A stretch of 64,000 bases of DNA from Algoriphagus marinus (GCF_001936475.1 NZ_MSPQ01000003.1:186001-250000); one strand, 5' to 3'; counted from the stretch's first letter, positions 19,546 through 28,967 are shown. Notes: a model not told the origin generated them from the sequence alone. Translations and numbers: made by a program.

Positions 19546-19944
19546 ATGAAAATTTCAAAGGAAGACTTCGAAAGCATGAAAGCCAAATATGACAAAGAAG
19601 TCAAAAAAGGCAAACCTGGTAAAGGAGCAAAAGGCAAAGATAAAGACAACCAAACGAGTTGGATATTTTTTGACAGAGAAACTTTAGAAGGCCTTTTGGC
19701 AAAAGCGGATAAAGATCCTAAAGTTGGAGGAATCCAATTTTATTTTACAGAGTACACTGAAGAAACTGCTAAAAAAATCTATCCAAATGAGGCGGATGCT
19801 TACACCGGCCAGATGACTTTGGTAATGCGTGCAGCAAATCTCCAAGAAAATAAGCTGAATATCATAGACTCCACCGAAGATGAATATGAAGGTGGGGGGA
19901 TGGAGTGCCCATTTAGATGTGAACCAAAGCCTAACAGTAACTAA
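19546..19944 (+). CDS. Unknown soluble protein with C-terminal CPFRC motif (module copy 2)
   Basis: 132 residues, a paralogue of 18167-18568. The first 95 residues are nearly collinear and mostly identical (shared WIFFDRETLE, LLAKADKDPK, GGIQFYFTEYTEE). The C-terminal 35 residues are more diverged but keep a CPxxC pair (CPFRC). It is preceded by its own 204-bp spacer, so it may have its own promoter. It is followed after 8 nt by the second membrane protein. Function unknown. Confidence 0.82.
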   Translation: MKISKEDFESMKAKYDKEVKKGKPGKGAKGKDKDNQTSWIFFDRETLEGLLAKADKDPKVGGIQFYFTEYTEETAKKIYPNEADAYTGQMTLVMRAANLQENKLNIIDSTEDEYEGGGMECPFRCEPKPNSN

Positions 19945-19952
19945 GATTATGC

Positions 19953-20711
19953 ATGGATAGTAGACTACTACAAGCGTTTTCTCACTGGTTTACTATTAGT
20001 TCCAATTTACTATTGATAATAGGGGTGTTTTTTTTCCTCAAATTACCAAAAGATAAGAGAGCCAATATTCGGTATTGGCTTCCTTTTTTGATTTTAACAT
20101 TTACTGTGTTATATGAGAATTTTGGATCCTATACGAATTACAATTTTGACTTTAAAAAAGCTATAAATGCCTATCTGGGAAACACTGAATATCCTCAGTT
20201 TAACCTTTGGCTTTTTAATATTGCCAGAAGACAGGTGGGAGTGATCCTCTATTTATTGCTTATCAAGTACTGGCTGCGGCCTGCTCACAAGAAATACATC
20301 AATTGGATGATTTTAGGTTTCATAATTCTGGTATTTGTACTTCAGATTTCAGGCATTGAACCGCTTTATCTTAATCAACCGATCATATTTGCCATTGGAG
20401 CCAATTTGATTTTGATCGGGAGTGGATTATATTTTATTGGAATGATTACGCATGATCAATATTTGGAAAGAAATCCCTTGAGGTTAGTATCATTCTGGCA
20501 AATGACTATTATTTTGTTTACGTTTTCATTGAATTATATTTCTTCAGTGTCTTTATTGTATCTCTATGAAGTCAATCCTGTTTTGGGTAAGGCATTACAG
20601 GATATCTCCTATGTGATGTTGTTATGTACCTTGGGGGTTTTGATTGTGACCATAGCCTCACCACTTTTGCCAAGTATATTTGAAAAAGAGCCGTCCTATG
20701 GAACCGATTGA
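19953..20711 (+). CDS. Unknown seven-helix membrane protein (module copy 2)
   Basis: 252 residues, a paralogue of 18571-19341 with the same helix pattern. It shares the loop YTNYNFDFKKAINAYLGNTE and the segment QISGIEPLYL. Its 3' end overlaps the histidine kinase start by 14 bp, so the two are translationally coupled. This copy, unlike copy 1, is directly joined to the two-component genes. Function unknown; a sensory partner of the kinase is a reasonable guess. Confidence 0.82.
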   Translation: MDSRLLQAFSHWFTISSNLLLIIGVFFFLKLPKDKRANIRYWLPFLILTFTVLYENFGSYTNYNFDFKKAINAYLGNTEYPQFNLWLFNIARRQVGVILYLLLIKYWLRPAHKKYINWMILGFIILVFVLQISGIEPLYLNQPIIFAIGANLILIGSGLYFIGMITHDQYLERNPLRLVSFWQMTIILFTFSLNYISSVSLLYLYEVNPVLGKALQDISYVMLLCTLGVLIVTIASPLLPSIFEKEPSYGTD

Positions 20712-21453
20712 AGATCAGATCTATGTAATCATATTCGCTACGATATTTCTTGGAGGTATCATGTCCACCTTCGTGATTTCTATGGTTTTTATTCATAGAC
20801 AACGCCAAGTTCAGAATCGGCAAAAACTCGATTTCATCAAATCAGAGCATGAAAAAACTTTGTTAAATATTGAAAATGAAATCCAGCAGGAAACTCTTAC
20901 TCATGTAGGAAGGGAGCTTCATGATAATATTGGACAGTTGCTTTCGCTGGCAAAGCTCAATTTTAATTCCCAAAAACCTGAAAAGCACATTGAAGGAAAA
21001 GAGATTCTCGGTCAAATTATTCAGGAAGTAAGAAACCTCTCTAAAACACTTAATTTGGACTGGGTAGAATCGACAACGGTCGAAGAGTTTTTGGTCCAAC
21101 AGCTGAAAAAAATAAGTGATACAGGATTCTGCGAGACAGTCTTTGAGCAAGAAATCTTATTAGAGGAGATGGAAAAGGAACAAAAATTAGTATTAATCAG
21201 AGTGATTCAGGAATCTCTCAATAATGCGATCAAACATGCATTGCCGGATCTAATAGAAGTGCGTATGATGAAATCCGGAGATGAAAAAGTCATCTTGATT
21301 CGGGATAATGGAAAAGGGTTTGATACTGCTCAAAGATCCGCCGGAAGCGGTATGTTTAATCTTAAGAAAAGGATGGAAACTATCGGGGGGAAATTTGAAT
21401 TGAAATCTGAATTAGGAAAGGGTACTGAAATAAGTCTTGTTTTACCAAAGTAA
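20698..21453 (+). CDS. Sensor histidine kinase, NarL-partner type (HisKA_3)
   Basis: 251 residues from the ATG at 20698. It has one N-terminal membrane helix (about 8-32), a short coiled linker and the dimerisation/phosphoacceptor helix with His75 in GRELHDNIGQ. The ATPase domain follows (N box ESLNNAIKHA, G1 box IRDNGKGF). There is no periplasmic or PAS sensor domain, so the signal must come from a partner; the overlapping upstream membrane protein is the obvious candidate. The response regulator follows at 21496. Confidence 0.9.
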   Translation: MEPIEDQIYVIIFATIFLGGIMSTFVISMVFIHRQRQVQNRQKLDFIKSEHEKTLLNIENEIQQETLTHVGRELHDNIGQLLSLAKLNFNSQKPEKHIEGKEILGQIIQEVRNLSKTLNLDWVESTTVEEFLVQQLKKISDTGFCETVFEQEILLEEMEKEQKLVLIRVIQESLNNAIKHALPDLIEVRMMKSGDEKVILIRDNGKGFDTAQRSAGSGMFNLKKRMETIGGKFELKSELGKGTEISLVLPK

Positions 21454-21495
21454 AGAATTAGCGGTTTTTTCAACTTTAATGCCTTATTTTTAAAA

Positions 21496-22122
21496 ATGAT
21501 AAGAGTTGCAATAGCAGATGATCATATTCTTTTTGCCAAAGGAATCGAAGGACTTTTGGAAGAACAGGAAGATATTATTGTGAATAAAACCTTTCCCAAT
21601 GGAAAAGAACTCATTGATTTTTTAATCAATCATAAAATTGATGTAGTTCTGACTGATCTCAATATGCCGATTTTAGATGGTTTTGGGGTTTTAGCAAATA
21701 TCAAGGATAGGAATCTAGAGGTTAAAGTGGTGGTTCTTTCGATGTATGATGAAGAGAAGATTTTTAAAAGAGTCCTTGATGAAGGTGCGGACGCATTTAT
21801 CCTTAAAGATGCTGATCCCGATGAGTTGATATTCACTATCCACGAGGTCTTTGAAGGGCGACACGTGCATAATTTTGAGCGGGTCAAAAAACAAGCTAAC
21901 CAAGGTGTTTACTTTGATGGTTTCCGACAAAAATATAAACTTTCAAGAAGGGAAACTGAGATTATTCAACTCATCAAAGAAGGCAATCAAAATAAAGATA
22001 TTGCCGAAATACTTAGCCTGAGCCAACAAACTGTCGAAACACATCGGAAGAATATTCATGTCAAGCTTGGTGTGACTACCCGAATAGAACTGGTGAATAA
22101 AGCCTACGAGATGAACTTATGA
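21496..22122 (+). CDS. Response regulator, NarL/FixJ family
   Basis: 208 residues. The receiver domain has acidic residues D8-D9, phosphoacceptor Asp54 (VVLTDLNMP), Ser82 and Lys104 (FILKDA). The C-terminal LuxR-type helix-turn-helix covers about 150-208 (LSRRETEIIQLIKEGN, LSQQTVETHRKNI). It follows the kinase by 42 nt and overlaps the next gene by 4 nt (ATGA). The target genes are unknown; the duplicated upstream module is a plausible target. Confidence 0.94.
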   Translation: MIRVAIADDHILFAKGIEGLLEEQEDIIVNKTFPNGKELIDFLINHKIDVVLTDLNMPILDGFGVLANIKDRNLEVKVVVLSMYDEEKIFKRVLDEGADAFILKDADPDELIFTIHEVFEGRHVHNFERVKKQANQGVYFDGFRQKYKLSRRETEIIQLIKEGNQNKDIAEILSLSQQTVETHRKNIHVKLGVTTRIELVNKAYEMNL

Positions 22123-23165
22123 ACACCTTAATTAGAACAGCTATCGTCGGTTTTGGCTCGGTAGCTGAGAAAATGCATGCCCCGCTTATTGATGTTTGCG
22201 ATTCCTTATCACTGACGGCAGTGGTGGAGCGCCATGGTACGAAGTGTCAAGAAAAATATCCGGGAGTTCAGACATTCAGAAGTTTGGAGGACCTACTTGA
22301 AGCTGATGTAGCAGATTTGATTGTGATTACCACACCAAACGAATTTCATTTCCCGATGGCAAAGCAATGCTTGATGTCGGGAAAGCATGTGGTAGTAGAT
22401 AAGCCGGTGACTATTTTTTCCCAAGAGGCAGAGCAACTGAATCAACTAGCGAAAGAAAAGAATCTAGTCCTGAGTGTTTTTCATAATCGCCGTTTTGATG
22501 GGGATGTATTGACGATTCAAAAAATACTTTCTGAGAAAACGCTAGGAGAAGTGGTCTATTTGGAATCTCATTTTGATCGATTCAGACCAGAAATCACTGA
22601 AAACTGGCGTGAAAAAGACGTCCCGGGAAATGGGATTACTTACGATCTTGGCGTTCATTTGATCGACCAGATCGTCTTATTTTTTGGTTTGCCAAATTGG
22701 ATTCAAGCAGATATCCGAAGGCAACGAACCGGCGCAATCGCTGATGATTATTTTGATATTCAGTTAGATTTTGGATCGATCAAGGCCCGAGCGACCGCTA
22801 GTGTTCTGTCAGCCTCACCGACCCCAAGATTTCTTATTCAAGGAAAGAAGGGCTCTTATGTGAAATATGGGCTCGATGTTCAGGAAGCAAAATTTAAAGC
22901 AGGTCAGAAACCGGAAGGAGCTGATTGGGGTGTGGAGCCAGTGGAAAAATGGGGGAAAATTTTCCACAGTGAGGGTCAGGAGGCAAGGAAAACCGAAGAG
23001 GGAGATTATCGGATTTTTTATCAAAATATTGCGGAGGCGATTCAGGGGAAATCAACACTATTCGTAACCATTCCTCAGACTATTAATGTGTTGAAAATAA
23101 TTGAGGCATCTTTTAAAAGTTCTAAGGAAGGAAGAAGAATAGGAAAAGAAGAAGGCGGATGGTGA
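22119..23165 (+). CDS. Gfo/Idh/MocA family oxidoreductase
   Basis: 348 residues. The N-terminal Rossmann motif is AIVGFGSVAEKMHAPLI, and the family KP motif appears as VVDKPV. The C-terminal half has the substrate domain with YDLGVHLIDQIVLFFG. The family oxidises or reduces sugars, inositols and related polyols with NAD(P). The start codon overlaps the response-regulator stop, so translation is coupled. The substrate cannot be told. Confidence 0.9.
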   Translation: MNTLIRTAIVGFGSVAEKMHAPLIDVCDSLSLTAVVERHGTKCQEKYPGVQTFRSLEDLLEADVADLIVITTPNEFHFPMAKQCLMSGKHVVVDKPVTIFSQEAEQLNQLAKEKNLVLSVFHNRRFDGDVLTIQKILSEKTLGEVVYLESHFDRFRPEITENWREKDVPGNGITYDLGVHLIDQIVLFFGLPNWIQADIRRQRTGAIADDYFDIQLDFGSIKARATASVLSASPTPRFLIQGKKGSYVKYGLDVQEAKFKAGQKPEGADWGVEPVEKWGKIFHSEGQEARKTEEGDYRIFYQNIAEAIQGKSTLFVTIPQTINVLKIIEASFKSSKEGRRIGKEEGGW

Positions 23166-23219
23166 GTTTTTAATTTTGGCTCTTTTTTGGGTGTAGAAAT
23201 TAAAAATTAAACAACCTTC

Positions 23220-23657
23220 ATGAAAAAAGTACTCTTATTTGCATTTGCTCTTTTTGCTTTTATATCGATTTCTCAAGCTCAAGTATCAGTGGGTATCAAT
23301 TTCCAAAGTTCTGATACTTTCATTACCGTGGGTACGGACCCAGACAAATTATACTTTGGAGAGGCTAGGCTAGGTATTGGACACGATATTGGCTTAGAAT
23401 TGATGGGAGGCTATAATTTCGTTAGAAAGAGTGAAGTTAATGCCTATGTAGGTGTGGGATTAGGTTTGTTGGGTGACCATAATCATAAGCATCGCGACGA
23501 TCACAATGACATTTATCTGGCTATTCCTATAGGTGTATTGATTAAGCCATTAAACAATAAGAATTTTGGCTTTTTAATCGAAGCTGCTCCGGTTTTCGCA
23601 AATCATAATGATAGTTACCTCAGGGGAGGAATTGGCGTGAAATATACATTTAGATAA
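23220..23657 (+). CDS. Exported hypothetical protein, probable small beta-barrel
   Basis: 145 residues with a clear signal peptide (MKKVLLFAFALFAFISISQA, cleavage before QVSVG). The mature part alternates short hydrophobic and polar stretches with many glycines and ends in KYTFR, as in small outer-membrane beta-barrels. A histidine/aspartate-rich loop (DHNHKHRDDHND) lies in the middle and might bind metal. It is followed by a terminator. Family not recognised. Confidence 0.75.
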   Translation: MKKVLLFAFALFAFISISQAQVSVGINFQSSDTFITVGTDPDKLYFGEARLGIGHDIGLELMGGYNFVRKSEVNAYVGVGLGLLGDHNHKHRDDHNDIYLAIPIGVLIKPLNNKNFGFLIEAAPVFANHNDSYLRGGIGVKYTFR

Positions 23658-23680
23658 TACCATTTTAACCGCTTTCAATC

Positions 23681-23720
23681 AGGCTAAGATTCCTTAAAGA
23701 ATCTTGGCCTTTCTTATTTT
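23681..23720 (+). terminator. Terminator before glyS
   Basis: Inverted repeat AGGCTAAGATTC / GAATCTTGGCCT (23681-23710) followed by TTCTTATTTT. Confidence 0.8.
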
Positions 23721-23789
23721 AAGGGTAAAGTTGGGCTAATTAAGTATAAATTGAGAATTTGACCGCCCGAAGATTTCAATTAGTTTCCC

Positions 23790-23797
23790 TATTTTTG
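23790..23797 (+). promoter_or_regulatory. glyS: -7 element TATTTTTG before glyS
   Basis: TAnnTTTG match, 5 nt before the glyS ATG at 23803. Confidence 0.5.
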
Positions 23798-23802
23798 CGC
23801 CT

Positions 23803-25269
23803 ATGGCAAAAACAGCAACTCCTGCGGAAAATTCGCAATTGAAAGATATTATTTCCCATGCTAAAGAGTATGGTTTCGTGTACCCAAGTTCTGAAATCTA
23901 CGATGGTCTTCAGGCAGTTTATGATTATGGTGCTTACGGCGTGGAGCTGAAGAATAACCTGAAGCGACTTTGGTGGGAAACCATGACTCGAGTTCAGGAT
24001 AACATCGTAGGGATTGATGCGGCGATTTTTATGCATCCTACCACTTGGAAGGCATCTGGTCACGTCGACAGCTTTAATGATCCGATGATCGATAACAAGG
24101 ATTCGAAGAAGCGTTATCGTGCCGATGTATTGGTAGAAGAGCATGCAGCAGTTTTTGAAAGAGCTGGTGATTTAGAAAAAGCTAATTCATTGACAGGTGC
24201 ACTGGCTAGAATGCTTGAGGCTGAAGATTTGGATGGCGTAAGAGATTTGATCACCAATGAAGGCATTAAATGCCCAATTTCTGGGACTTCCAATTGGACT
24301 GACGTTCGACAGTTCAATCTGATGTTCTCCACTCAGGTAGGTTCTGTGGCCGAAGATTCTACCACTATTTATCTTCGTCCGGAGACCGCGCAAGGTATTT
24401 TTGTGAACTTTTTGAATGTGCAGAAAACAGCACGAATGAAGGTTCCATTTGGAATTGCCCAGATTGGAAAGGCTTTCAGAAATGAAATCGTAGCGCGTCA
24501 GTTTATCTTCAGAATGCGTGAGTTTGAGCAGATGGAAATGCAATTTTTCGTACGTCCTGGCACCGAACTGGACTGGTATCAAAAATGGGCTGATATGCGA
24601 ATGAAATGGCATTTGGCACTTGGGATTCCAGCTGAAAAGCTGAGAAGGCATGATCATGAGAAATTGGCGCATTACGCTAATGCTGCGATGGATATTGAGT
24701 ATGATTTTCCTTTTGGATTCAAGGAAGTGGAGGGCATTCACTCTCGGACGGATTTTGACCTGAAGGCACATCAGGAATTTTCAAAAAAGAAGCAGCAATA
24801 CTTCGATCCGGAGATCAATCAGAATTACATTCCTTATGTGGTCGAGACTTCAATCGGTGCGGATCGTTTATTCTTGTTGACACTTTGCAATGCCTATACT
24901 GAAGAGAATACCGAAGATAAAAGCCGGACTTATTTGAAACTTCACCCCGCAATTGCACCTGTGAAAGCAGCAATTCTTCCGATTACAAAAAAGGATGGAT
25001 TGCCTGAAAAAGCACAGGAATTAGTAGAATTGTTGAAATATGATTTCAATATCATTTACGAAGATGCAGCCTCAATAGGAAAGCGCTATGCCCGTCAGGA
25101 TTTGATCGGAACACCTTTCTGTATTGCAGTGGATCATCAAACCTTAGAAGACAATACGGTGACGATTCGTCATCGGGATACTACCGAGCAGGAAAGATTG
25201 CCGATCTCTGAAGTTTATGACAGAATCGCCGAGGCGACCAGCTTTAGAAGGATTTTTGAAAAGCTGTAA
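23803..25269 (+). CDS. glyS: Glycine-tRNA ligase (dimeric, class II)
   Basis: Charges tRNA-Gly. It has 488 residues, the single-chain alpha2 type. The class II core is visible: motif 2 around GKAFRNEIVARQFIFRMREF with EQMEMQFFV, the region YLRPETAQGIFVNF, and motif 3 with VVETSIGADRLFLLTL. The C-terminal anticodon-binding domain starts near residue 385. It has its own promoter box and a terminator at 25304-25338, so it is monocistronic. Confidence 0.96.
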   Translation: MAKTATPAENSQLKDIISHAKEYGFVYPSSEIYDGLQAVYDYGAYGVELKNNLKRLWWETMTRVQDNIVGIDAAIFMHPTTWKASGHVDSFNDPMIDNKDSKKRYRADVLVEEHAAVFERAGDLEKANSLTGALARMLEAEDLDGVRDLITNEGIKCPISGTSNWTDVRQFNLMFSTQVGSVAEDSTTIYLRPETAQGIFVNFLNVQKTARMKVPFGIAQIGKAFRNEIVARQFIFRMREFEQMEMQFFVRPGTELDWYQKWADMRMKWHLALGIPAEKLRRHDHEKLAHYANAAMDIEYDFPFGFKEVEGIHSRTDFDLKAHQEFSKKKQQYFDPEINQNYIPYVVETSIGADRLFLLTLCNAYTEENTEDKSRTYLKLHPAIAPVKAAILPITKKDGLPEKAQELVELLKYDFNIIYEDAASIGKRYARQDLIGTPFCIAVDHQTLEDNTVTIRHRDTTEQERLPISEVYDRIAEATSFRRIFEKL

Positions 25270-25303
25270 AATAAATTCGGAAACAATCAGTTAGAAGCCT
25301 ATT

Positions 25304-25338
25304 AAAATCCCTGAGATGAAATTTTCAGGGATTTTTTG
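25304..25338 (+). terminator. Terminator after glyS
   Basis: Inverted repeat AAAATCCCTGA / TTCAGGGATTTT followed by a T run. Confidence 0.85.
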
Positions 25339-25397
25339 TTTTTTAACTGGCAACTCTTCAAGCATTCACTAGTTTAGACTTTGTAATTGATAATTGA

Positions 25398-26861
25398 ATG
25401 AGTAAAAAAGTAATCATTGTTGGATCTGGAATTGCGGGAATAGCTTCAGCGATTCGAATGGCCGTAAAAGGGTTTCAGGTAGAGGTATTTGAAGCCAATT
25501 CTTACCCAGGAGGAAAGCTTTCTGAGATGGAAGTAGAAGGTTACCGTTTTGATGCGGGTCCATCACTTTTTACACTTCCAGAGCAAGTTGAAGAGCTATT
25601 CAGATTAGCTGGAAAAGATCCCAAGGATCACTTCGATTACTTGAAACTTCCGGTTGCCTGTCATTATTTCTGGGAAGATGGTACACGAATCCATGCCTAT
25701 GCTGACTTGGGTAAGTTTGCCGATGAAGTGGAATCTAAACTTAGCACCTCGGGAAATTCGATTCGAAAAGCATTAGAAGATTCTGCCTTTATCTACGATC
25801 ATCTCGCGCCACTTTTTATGCATCGCTCGCTACACAAGCTGGACACATGGACTAATCCGCAAGCTTTGAAGTCTTATTTGAAAATGGGAAAGCTTGGGAT
25901 TTTCTCTACCATGAATGAGGCGAATGAGAAGCTCTTTGGTGATCCGAAATTAGTGCAGCTTTTCAATCGATATGCGACATACAATGGTTCGAATCCCTAT
26001 GAGACTCCTGCCACACTCAATATTATTCCCCATTTAGAATTTAATATCGGTGCCTTTTTCCCGAAAAAAGGAATGCATGATATCACCCAAAGCCTCTTTA
26101 AGCTCTCCAAGGAATTAGGGGTGACCTATCATTTTGGAGAAAAAGTAGAAGAGATTTTAGTAGAAAATGGCGAAGCCAATGGGATCAGAATCGGAGATCA
26201 GGTTCATCAGGCCGATCTAGTCATCAATAATATGGATATGGTCAACGCTTATAAGACCATTCTAAAGAAACAAAAGCAGCCCAAACGTCTGCTCGATCAA
26301 CCTAAATCCAGTTCGGCCTTGATTTTCTATTGGGGGATCAAGCGCTATTTTGCAGAGCTAGACCTGCACAATATTTTCTTTTCTGATAATTACCTGGAGG
26401 AGTTTGAGCATATTTTCAAGAGGGGAACCATCAGTTCTGATCCGACCGTGTATGTAAATATCACCTCGGTATATAAGCCGGATGATGCTCCTGAAGACAG
26501 TATGAATTGGTTTACAATGATCAATGTGCCCAATAACCAAGGACAGGATTGGGACAAAATGATAGCCGAAGCTCGAAAAAATATCATTCATAAACTGAAT
26601 CGAATTCTCAAGACTGATGTAGAATCACTGATCGAAGTGGAGGAAATTCTTGATCCTCGGACCATCGAGTCTAAGACTTCCAGTGCTCAAGGAGCGCTCT
26701 ATGGAAACAGCTCCAACAATAAGTTTGCGGCTTTCCTTCGTCATGCTAATTTCTCGAACTCAATTAAAAACCTCTATTTCTGTGGGGGCAGCGTGCATCC
26801 AGGAGGAGGGATTCCACTTTGCTTGCTTTCGGCTAAGATTACGACTGAGATGATTGATTAG
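25398..26861 (+). CDS. crtD: Phytoene-desaturase-family FAD oxidoreductase, probably 1-hydroxycarotenoid 3,4-desaturase (CrtD-like)
   Basis: 487 residues. The N-terminal FAD motif is VGSGIAGIASAIRMAVKGF followed by EANSYPGGKLSE. RFDAGPSLFT and the C-terminal CGGSVHPGGGIPLC are carotenoid-desaturase signatures. The GIAGIASAIR...PGGKLSE pattern is closer to Bacteroidota CrtD (acting on hydroxylated carotenoids such as those leading to flexixanthin or saproxanthin) than to CrtI, but the branch call is from memory. No other carotenoid gene is in the window. Confidence 0.8.
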   Translation: MSKKVIIVGSGIAGIASAIRMAVKGFQVEVFEANSYPGGKLSEMEVEGYRFDAGPSLFTLPEQVEELFRLAGKDPKDHFDYLKLPVACHYFWEDGTRIHAYADLGKFADEVESKLSTSGNSIRKALEDSAFIYDHLAPLFMHRSLHKLDTWTNPQALKSYLKMGKLGIFSTMNEANEKLFGDPKLVQLFNRYATYNGSNPYETPATLNIIPHLEFNIGAFFPKKGMHDITQSLFKLSKELGVTYHFGEKVEEILVENGEANGIRIGDQVHQADLVINNMDMVNAYKTILKKQKQPKRLLDQPKSSSALIFYWGIKRYFAELDLHNIFFSDNYLEEFEHIFKRGTISSDPTVYVNITSVYKPDDAPEDSMNWFTMINVPNNQGQDWDKMIAEARKNIIHKLNRILKTDVESLIEVEEILDPRTIESKTSSAQGALYGNSSNNKFAAFLRHANFSNSIKNLYFCGGSVHPGGGIPLCLLSAKITTEMID

Positions 26862-26975
26862 AAAAAACTAACAATTTTTTATAAAAGAACGTTATTCTTT
26901 CAACTAGAAAATCTAGCTAAAGAAAAAATTTTATTAAACCCAGTTTTTATCCTTTCAATTCAATCGGTCAGATTT

Positions 26976-27548
26976 ATGAAAAAATTGCTATTCTTTTTCA
27001 CTTTGATTTTAATTTATGTCGGATCAGTGGACGCCCAAACCAAAGTAGGAGTTATGCTTAATACAGAAGTAGCAAATGATTATTTAGGAGTAAGACCCGG
27101 GGCAGGCTTGGTTATTGACCACAAAGTAACCAGAAAAGGAGGAATAGAATCCGGTTTATTTTACAGAACATATCGTAATTCAATATCTGTTTACGTAGAA
27201 AATCCAGGCATTGGTAGGTCTATATTTTTTATTGAGATCGGAGAAAGTCATATGACTATTCCAATTCTTTATAAGTTTCATACCCGGATTGTAAACCTAT
27301 CCTTTGGACCTACCTTTGACTTTTTTTTGGGATGGAAACAAAAGAGCGGTTCTCCAGATATTGAGGTCAATGAGTACAGTATTGATCCAAATTTTGGTTA
27401 TGGAGCCATGTTAAAAATGAGTAAAAGTATCCAGTTGTCAGACTTTGTGAGTTTTGAACCAGATTTACGTTTTAATCCTGTTTTTACAAACGGAAGAGTA
27501 TTTGGGGGTGTAGGATTAGCATTTAAATATCAGACAAAAAAGAATTAA
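26976..27548 (+). CDS. Exported outer-membrane beta-barrel-like protein
   Basis: 190 residues with a signal peptide (MKKLLFFFTLILIYVGSVDA, cleavage before QTKVG). The mature sequence looks like the PorT/OMP_b-brl fold: short amphipathic strands, SGLFYRTYRNSISVYV, IPILYKF, LSFGPTFDFFLG, and a C-terminal VGLAFKYQ. It stands alone and is convergent with recX. Specific function unknown. Confidence 0.78.
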   Translation: MKKLLFFFTLILIYVGSVDAQTKVGVMLNTEVANDYLGVRPGAGLVIDHKVTRKGGIESGLFYRTYRNSISVYVENPGIGRSIFFIEIGESHMTIPILYKFHTRIVNLSFGPTFDFFLGWKQKSGSPDIEVNEYSIDPNFGYGAMLKMSKSIQLSDFVSFEPDLRFNPVFTNGRVFGGVGLAFKYQTKKN

Positions 27549-27624
27549 AAAAACCGTGTTATCCATATTTTTAGTGTGGTTAAACTGGGATATTGAGGAT
27601 TAAAAAGGGTGGTTTTTCTAGGGA

Positions 27625-28134
27625 TTAATCCCCTTTGCTGATTTCTTCCAACGCCTCTTTAATCAAATCATATTCAAAACCCTTGCTCATCAAGTACTGA
27701 CTTACTTTATATTTCTTCTTAAAAGGGTCTGACTCTTTGGTTTGCTCCCATTTTTTCTCCGTTTGATTGAGTAGCGTATCCCAATATTCTACGGGGTCGA
27801 TTTCGGTCAGCGCCAGCTTGATCAGTTTCTCAGGGATTTGTCGCATTTTCAATTCCCGTTGGATTCTCGATCTTCCCCATTTTTTCATTCGGAATTTTCC
27901 TCTGCAAAAAGAACGCGCATAGCGCTCCTCGTCCACATATTCGGCTGCGATCATTTCGGCGATGAGCTGCTCCGCTTTTTCATCTTGAATTCCTTTTTCC
28001 GCTAATTTTCTTCGTACATCCCAAGGACAGCGCTCCTGGTAAGCACAGAATGTGGTCAATTTTTCGTGTGCTTCCTTAAGCGACCAATTCTTTTTTGAGG
28101 GCTGATCCTCGTTAAACTTTCCCCAACTGGACAT
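27625..28134 (-). CDS. recX: Regulatory protein RecX
   Basis: 169 residues. RecX limits RecA filament growth. The family pattern is visible: CPWDVRRKLAEKG, AAEYVDEERYARSFCRGKF, GRSRIQRELKMRQIPEKLI and a third three-helix repeat near the C-terminus. It is divergent from tpiA with 71 bp between them. Length and repeat order are typical. Confidence 0.9.
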   Translation of the reverse strand: MSSWGKFNEDQPSKKNWSLKEAHEKLTTFCAYQERCPWDVRRKLAEKGIQDEKAEQLIAEMIAAEYVDEERYARSFCRGKFRMKKWGRSRIQRELKMRQIPEKLIKLALTEIDPVEYWDTLLNQTEKKWEQTKESDPFKKKYKVSQYLMSKGFEYDLIKEALEEISKGD

Positions 28135-28169
28135 TTTCTGTAATTTTAACGCAAAGTAATTTTCAAATC

Positions 28170-28177
28170 TATTTTTG
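28170..28177 (+). promoter_or_regulatory. tpiA: -7 element TATTTTTG before tpiA
   Basis: TAnnTTTG match 28 nt before the tpiA ATG at 28206, giving a short leader. Confidence 0.45.
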
Positions 28178-28205
28178 TTAAACCTAATAAATTTTAATCC
28201 TCATC

Positions 28206-28967
28206 ATGCGCAAGAAAATAATAGCCGGAAACTGGAAGATGAACCTCACTTTTGACGAAGGTCAAAAACTCACTTCTGAGATCGTCAATATGTACAAAGA
28301 CGAAAAAATAAAAGACGTGATTGCGGTGCTCAATCCTCCTTTTCCACATTTATTTCCAGTCAAGAAATTGGTGGGGGATACACCAGGGATTTTTGTTGGA
28401 GCACAAAACTGTTCTGATAAAGAATCCGGTGCGTTTACCGGAGAGGTTTCTGCGAAAATCTTGGCTTCCTTTGGCGTAAACTATGTGATTATTGGTCACT
28501 CAGAGCGAAGAGAATATTTCAAAGAGTCCAATGAAATGCTTGCTGAAAAAGTTAAAGCAGCTCTTGCAAATGGGTTGACGCCAATTTTTTGCTGTGGGGA
28601 ATCACTTGATATCAGAAATGCAGGTACTCATGAGCCAAATGTAAAATTTCAATTGACAGATAGTCTTTTCAACTTAAGTGCCTCTGATTTTGCAAAAGTG
28701 GTGATTGCTTACGAACCTATTTGGGCAATTGGAACAGGTAAAACTGCCACCTCGGATGAAGCTCAGGAAATGCATCTAGCACTCAGAAGACATATCGCCA
28801 CGAAGTATGGGAAGGATATTGCAAACAACATTTCGATCCTTTATGGAGGAAGTATGAATGCAGGAAATGCTGCTGATTTGCTTTCTAAACCAGATGTGGA
28901 TGGGGGATTGATCGGAGGCGCTTCCTTGAAATCAAGAGATTTCTTAGAGATTATCAAATCATACTAA
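28206..28967 (+). CDS. tpiA: Triose-phosphate isomerase
   Basis: Interconverts dihydroxyacetone phosphate and glyceraldehyde-3-phosphate. It has 253 residues. The N-terminal catalytic Lys is in GNWKMN (Lys11), catalytic His98 in IIGHSERR, the catalytic Glu with loop 6 in AYEPIWAIGTGKTATS, and the phosphate grip in YGGSMNAGN and DGGLIGGASL. It is followed after 3 nt by prmA, so they form one operon. Confidence 0.97.
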   Translation: MRKKIIAGNWKMNLTFDEGQKLTSEIVNMYKDEKIKDVIAVLNPPFPHLFPVKKLVGDTPGIFVGAQNCSDKESGAFTGEVSAKILASFGVNYVIIGHSERREYFKESNEMLAEKVKAALANGLTPIFCCGESLDIRNAGTHEPNVKFQLTDSLFNLSASDFAKVVIAYEPIWAIGTGKTATSDEAQEMHLALRRHIATKYGKDIANNISILYGGSMNAGNAADLLSKPDVDGGLIGGASLKSRDFLEIIKSY

